Origin: CAZPKH01 sp964587165
GTDB taxonomy: Bacteria; Bacteroidota; Bacteroidia; Bacteroidales; Muribaculaceae
DNA length: 20,040 nucleotides
NCBI GenBank assembly: GCA_964587165.1
Contig: CAZPKH010000034.1
Location: forward strand, 1 to 20,040
Direction of reading: 5' to 3'
Below, piece after piece: positions 16,899 through 20,040 of the stretch (the stretch's first letter is position 1; each line of letters starts with the position of its first letter). The position numbers were made by a program, and so were the translations under genes. The notes beneath the pieces were generated by a model, which was not told where the DNA came from, made no database searches, and saw only the letters and a program-made list of their open reading frames with translations.

Positions 16899-16946
16899 TA
16901 AAATATCGCCCTCAGCTTTTGGCATGAGCTATGAGCTGAGGGCGAT
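16899..16946 (-). terminator. terminator of the GH31 gene
   Basis: A perfect 13-bp stem, ATCGCCCTCAGCT (16905-16917) with AGCTGAGGGCGAT (16934-16946), has a 16-base loop. On the minus strand it is followed by ATTTTAC. It occupies most of the 76-base gap before the regulator ATG, so it could also tune how much transcription reaches the regulator. Confidence 0.7.
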
Positions 16947-16966
16947 TGTAGAATCATTCGTTACGG

Positions 16967-19336
16967 TTATTTCGCAATACTGATAGAAAGCTGTGTGGAA
17001 GGGGTGAGGGTAGCGGGGATCGTGAGGGTAGATGTGCGGGCATCGTATTTCCACCCCGAAGCTTTCTTTCCACCTATATTTACGGCTTTGGGTTTCGAGG
17101 TTATGCCGTGCACCATAAATGTCAGAGATTTGCGGGTCGGCATACCGTTATACTCTCCCGACTGCGTAGCGGTGATCTGGATTGCTTCGGCAGAGTCAAC
17201 ACCTGTGAATTTGATGAGGGCGTAGTTGCCGGCGCTGAGCGAGCTGTTTGAGACGCGGTCATCCTCATACATAGTGTAGCCGGTTGATGCTCCGGCAGCC
17301 GGATAATAGTTTACGGTATAGCGCGAAGGATCATAGTCGCCGGTATTGTTCATTTTATAGTCCGCAGTCGGTATGAACGCGCCTGCGCGCACAAACATCG
17401 GAAGAACTTCGAGCGGAGCAGGATACTCGATAGTTTCGCCGCCCTGATAGACATTCGCGGGGTTGAGAATATCAAGCCATGTGCCTTCGGGGAAGGTCAC
17501 GGCGCGCGATGTAGTCCCCTGCGTAAGCACCGGTGCAATCATCACGTCGCGTCCCCAGAGATACTGGTCGGTGATGGTATCGAGTGCATTGGAGCCTGCG
17601 GTGTAGAAGTTAAGCGGACGTACAAGGGGCAGACCCTGCGAGGCATTTTCGTACGCCAAAGTGTAGTTGTAAGGGAGCCAGCGGTAACGCTCCTTGATGA
17701 GCGGCAGGATGATAGACTGCTGCTCGGGGTACTTGTACGGTTCTGCCTCCTGCTGGGCATGCGTGCGGAGAATGGGGGAGAAGGTGCCGAGCTGAAGCCA
17801 GCGCACATATAGCTCGGGGTCCTTGGGGTTTTCGGGATCGACCGCGAAGCCGCCCACGTCGTGGCTCATATATCCTAAGCCGCTGAGGCCGGAGTTTAGC
17901 ATGATGACCACCTGCGGCTGCAGTCCGCCCCACGACCGCGATACGTCCGTGCTCCAGGGGTACACTGAATAGCGCTGCAATCCGGCTGTGCCTCCGCGCA
18001 TCATTGTCATCAGTCGGGTGTCGGGAAACTCTGCGGCAAACATATCGGATATTATCTCACTCCAGTCGTTGCCATACTGATTGTGGTACTGTCGTGCCGT
18101 CAGGCCATTGGCGTGGAGGGCCGTCTCGGGATGCACCTCCGGTTCGCCGAGGTCGCCCCACCATCCGGTCACACCGTCGACTGTGAGCTGGCGGTATCGT
18201 TCGGCAAGCCAGGCCCGTGTGTCGGGGTTGCTTACATCAAACATACCTCCTTCGCCTACCCAGATCTTCACATCCTGAGGAGCACGCCCTGTAGAGTCGG
18301 CCACAAACATGCCGCGCGGTGCAAGCTCGTTATAGTTGTCGATAGCCCGGCCGTTGCGAAGCACGTAAGGCTGGGATATTGCCACAAGATTCACGCCTTT
18401 TGCCTTGAGGTCGGCAAGCATTTTCTTATATTGAGGCCATTGCTCGGCATCCCATGTCAGGCGCCCCATATCTTCCTCCTTCCCATACCAATAAAGGTCG
18501 AGCACAATACCGTCGAGGGGGTAGCCGGCGCGTTTGAGGGTGTCGACCACACCGCGGGTTTCGGCTTCGGTCTTGTATCCGTATTTGGAAGTGATATATC
18601 CTAACGCCCAGAACGGCGACAGAGGCTGCCGCCCTGTGAGTGCGGTATACTCTTTGGCTACATTTGCCAGCGATCCGGCACCGTTGATGAAGTAGTAGTC
18701 CACCGGATCGGGACTCTCGGTGATATACTTTATAGGATTTGACATGATCATCTCGGCAGCAGCATAGTCGTCGAACAGCACGGCATATCCGGCCGACGAT
18801 ACAAAGAGCGGCATTGTGATATTCATCTGGCGTATGCGGCGGTCGGATGCCGTGTAGCCGTAGTTCTGCTTGTTGTACATCACGAGGGTGTCGCCTGCCA
18901 GATTGAAGTTATAGCCACGCTCGCCTGCGCCGTAGAATGAGCCTGCTCCCATGGTCGAGAGGGAGAGCTCACGCCGGCCGTCGGCAGCGGTGCGTATGCC
19001 GTCGTCGGCCACCGAGCGGCTTCCTCCGGCTGTGATATTGACTCCACCGGTCAGCTTATCGAGAGTCACGATCACACCCGTAGGAGTCGACATTGTCGAT
19101 CCCCAGGCATCATCGATCATCTGAGTCTTGACCTGCCCTGTCGGGGCGAGAACTACCGAGCGCGAGCGATGAGCTTTTTCTCCGGAGCCTAAGTTAGACA
19201 CCTTAATTATATTGTCGGTAACAGCCGTGACAGTCACGGTACGGCCGTCGGCAGTTGTGGTCGACATGGTTTGCGCTTGTGCTCCGGCAGTCAGCACACC
19301 GCCCATAAGAGCCAACGAAAGAATCGCGTATTTCAT
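16967..19336 (-). CDS. secreted GH31 alpha-glucosidase
   Basis: A 789-residue retaining alpha-glycosidase exported by a signal peptide (about 1-22, cleavage near AGAQAQ). An N-terminal beta-sandwich (about 25-230) precedes the barrel. GIVLDLYWYG (277-286) carries the substrate-binding D280, GWWGDLGEPE (391-400) the nucleophile D395, and WSTDVSRSWGG (461-471) the acid/base D464. These match GH31 alpha-glucosidases/alpha-glucosyltransferases more than xylosidases, but the exact substrate is not certain. I start at the ATG at 19336; an upstream TTG at 19342 would overlap the HIT gene. The ATG follows the HIT stop by 2 bases, so the two are translationally close and probably cotranscribed. Predicted location: periplasm, trimming malto-oligosaccharides to glucose. 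Confidence 0.92.
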   Translation of the reverse strand: MKYAILSLALMGGVLTAGAQAQTMSTTTADGRTVTVTAVTDNIIKVSNLGSGEKAHRSRSVVLAPTGQVKTQMIDDAWGSTMSTPTGVIVTLDKLTGGVNITAGGSRSVADDGIRTAADGRRELSLSTMGAGSFYGAGERGYNFNLAGDTLVMYNKQNYGYTASDRRIRQMNITMPLFVSSAGYAVLFDDYAAAEMIMSNPIKYITESPDPVDYYFINGAGSLANVAKEYTALTGRQPLSPFWALGYITSKYGYKTEAETRGVVDTLKRAGYPLDGIVLDLYWYGKEEDMGRLTWDAEQWPQYKKMLADLKAKGVNLVAISQPYVLRNGRAIDNYNELAPRGMFVADSTGRAPQDVKIWVGEGGMFDVSNPDTRAWLAERYRQLTVDGVTGWWGDLGEPEVHPETALHANGLTARQYHNQYGNDWSEIISDMFAAEFPDTRLMTMMRGGTAGLQRYSVYPWSTDVSRSWGGLQPQVVIMLNSGLSGLGYMSHDVGGFAVDPENPKDPELYVRWLQLGTFSPILRTHAQQEAEPYKYPEQQSIILPLIKERYRWLPYNYTLAYENASQGLPLVRPLNFYTAGSNALDTITDQYLWGRDVMIAPVLTQGTTSRAVTFPEGTWLDILNPANVYQGGETIEYPAPLEVLPMFVRAGAFIPTADYKMNNTGDYDPSRYTVNYYPAAGASTGYTMYEDDRVSNSSLSAGNYALIKFTGVDSAEAIQITATQSGEYNGMPTRKSLTFMVHGITSKPKAVNIGGKKASGWKYDARTSTLTIPATLTPSTQLSISIAK

Positions 19337-19338
19337 GA

Positions 19339-19743
19339 TCAATTATTGATTTCGGAGAACTTTTTGTTTATCTTTTCGGCAATCTCAGCCATATCCTTGC
19401 TGTCGAGCGATAGTTTCTCCTTGAAGAAATTCATATCCGACTCTTTGGTGATAGGCACAAGATGCACGTGAGCATGGGGTACCTCAAGTCCAAGAACGGC
19501 CATTCCCACCTTACGGCAAGGCATCACCTCTTTCATCGCCAAAGCCACTTTGCGGGCAAACTCCATCAGGTCGGCATACTCCTGTTCGCTTAAATCAAAG
19601 AGATAGTCGACTTCGCGGCGCGGTATTACGAGCGTGTGGCCCGGAGCCACGGGATTGATATCGAGGAAAGCATAATGGCGGTCGTCGGCAGCCACCTTGT
19701 ATGATGGTATCTCGCCGTCGGCAATTTTCGTAAAGATGCTCAT
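19339..19743 (-). CDS. HIT-family nucleotide hydrolase (HinT-like)
   Basis: A 134-residue cytoplasmic histidine-triad protein, expected to hydrolyse phosphoramidates or nucleotide conjugates such as AMP-lysine. The triad motif is in VPHAHVHLVP (three alternating His). APGHTLVIPRR and the N-terminal SIFTKIADGEIPSYKV are typical of the family. I start at the ATG at 19743, because the longer frame to 19848 adds 35 residues that do not resemble HIT proteins and would put the start among the promoter bases. It ends 2 bases before GH31. The pairing of a cytoplasmic HIT protein with an exported glucosidase has no obvious biochemical link. Confidence 0.92.
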   Translation of the reverse strand: MSIFTKIADGEIPSYKVAADDRHYAFLDINPVAPGHTLVIPRREVDYLFDLSEQEYADLMEFARKVALAMKEVMPCRKVGMAVLGLEVPHAHVHLVPITKESDMNFFKEKLSLDSKDMAEIAEKINKKFSEINN

Positions 19744-19836
19744 ATTTGTATGAAATTTATAATAGTATCTGATGTTAAGGATATTAAGCGAATTATACCG
19801 AAAAAACTCTGGCTTCGGTGCGCTTCTTAAACACTG

Positions 19837-19844
19837 CAAAAGTA
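19837..19844 (-). promoter_or_regulatory. candidate -7 element for the HIT-GH31 operon
   Basis: The minus strand reads TACTTTTG, an exact TAnnTTTG match, 94 bases upstream of the HIT ATG, leaving a leader of roughly 85 bases. No TTTG box lies at the -33 spacing. The surrounding gap (19744-19992) holds only this site and the divergent tRNA promoter. Confidence 0.45.
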
Positions 19845-19919
19845 GCAAAAAAATGTATGAAATAGCGGAAGGAGCAAAAAAATATTTGGATAAACGTGCG
19901 GTAATTCAAAAATAATGTC

Positions 19920-19927
19920 TACATTTG
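19920..19927 (+). promoter_or_regulatory. candidate -7 element for the tRNA-Pro gene
   Basis: TACATTTG matches TAnnTTTG exactly, 66-73 bases upstream of the tRNA 5' end. A TTTG occurs at 19885-19888, but 31 bases away, too far for a standard -33 box. Confidence 0.5.
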
Positions 19928-19945
19928 CAGTCGCAAACCGCGCCG

Positions 19946-19979
19946 GGTCGGTTCGCCCGCTCATTGAGGGGAGCCGGTC
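19946..19979 (+). other. stem-loop in the tRNA-Pro leader
   Basis: CGGTTC (19949-19954) pairs with GAGCCG (19971-19976), and CCC (19956-19958) with GGG (19968-19970) across a one-base bulge. Wobble pairs extend the stem to 19946-19979. The loop is GCTCATTGA. It lies between the promoter and the mature tRNA 5' end, so it would be removed by processing. It has no T-tract and is not a terminator. Its role is unknown. Confidence 0.4.
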
Positions 19980-19992
19980 GGGATAGCGCACT

Positions 19993-20040
19993 CGGGGTGT
20001 AGCACAGTTGGTTAGCGCGCCACGTTCGGGACGTGGAGGT
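19993..20040 (+). tRNA. tRNA-Pro (anticodon CGG), 3' part beyond the window
   Basis: The 5' acceptor strand CGGGGTG (19993-19999), a D-arm with AGTTGGTTA, and an anticodon stem CCACG/CGTGG (20020-20024 and 20032-20036) around the loop TTCGGGA are visible. The anticodon CGG at 20027-20029 reads proline codon CCG. The D stem GCAC/GCGC has one A-C mismatch. The variable loop begins at 20037; the T-arm, 3' acceptor strand and CCA are outside the window. Confidence 0.9.

Noticed and set aside
19744..19848. 35-residue N-terminal extension of the HIT protein
   Set aside because: The extension does not resemble HIT proteins and overlaps its own likely promoter; the ATG at 19743 gives the normal family start.
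1..20040. CRISPR arrays, insertion sequences, phage or conjugation genes
   Set aside because: No regularly spaced repeats, no transposase or integrase motifs and no long inverted repeats other than terminator stems were seen.

Overview
The window looks like chromosomal DNA from a gut member of the Bacteroidales, most likely Muribaculaceae or a close relative (inference). The evidence is a hybrid two-component sensor fused to a sugar-binding domain, a GH32 enzyme with the Bacteroidetes-type N-terminal domain, a DPE2-type amylomaltase with tandem CBM20 modules, A-rich leaders without Shine-Dalgarno sequences, and repeated promoter elements of the Bacteroidetes form TAnnTTTG. There is no rRNA, CRISPR array, insertion sequence or phage gene. 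The window is almost fully coding, and no gene-free gap exceeds about 250 bases.

Left block (about 1-7100): a compact fructose/fructan locus. A hybrid two-component regulator (165-2909, minus) diverges from a plus-strand operon of secreted GH32 fructanase, FHS-type sugar/H+ symporter and PfkB fructokinase, closed by a strong terminator. This mirrors the core of the Bacteroides fructan locus (sensor, hydrolase, inner-membrane importer, kinase), but no SusC/SusD pair or surface lipoprotein lies in the window. A tiny partial reading frame may enter from the left edge.

Middle block (about 7100-10502, minus): housekeeping genes. They are DinB (DNA polymerase IV), Kbl (glycine C-acetyltransferase, without Tdh beside it) and a Na+/Ca2+-exchanger-type antiporter. 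Kbl has the best promoter in the window.

Right block (10584-19743, minus): an alpha-glucan group. It holds a DPE2-type 4-alpha-glucanotransferase, SurE, a secreted MalS-like GH13 protein, a LuxR-type regulator, a secreted GH31 alpha-glucosidase and a HIT-family hydrolase ending 2 bases before the GH31 start. The GH13 protein appears to have lost two of its three catalytic carboxylates and other conserved active-site residues, so it may be a secreted pseudo-amylase. This is the most unusual item here. The regulator sits between the two secreted glucan proteins and may control them (inference).

Right edge: a structured leader and the first 48 bases of a tRNA-Pro (anticodon CGG) on the plus strand, divergent from the HIT gene.
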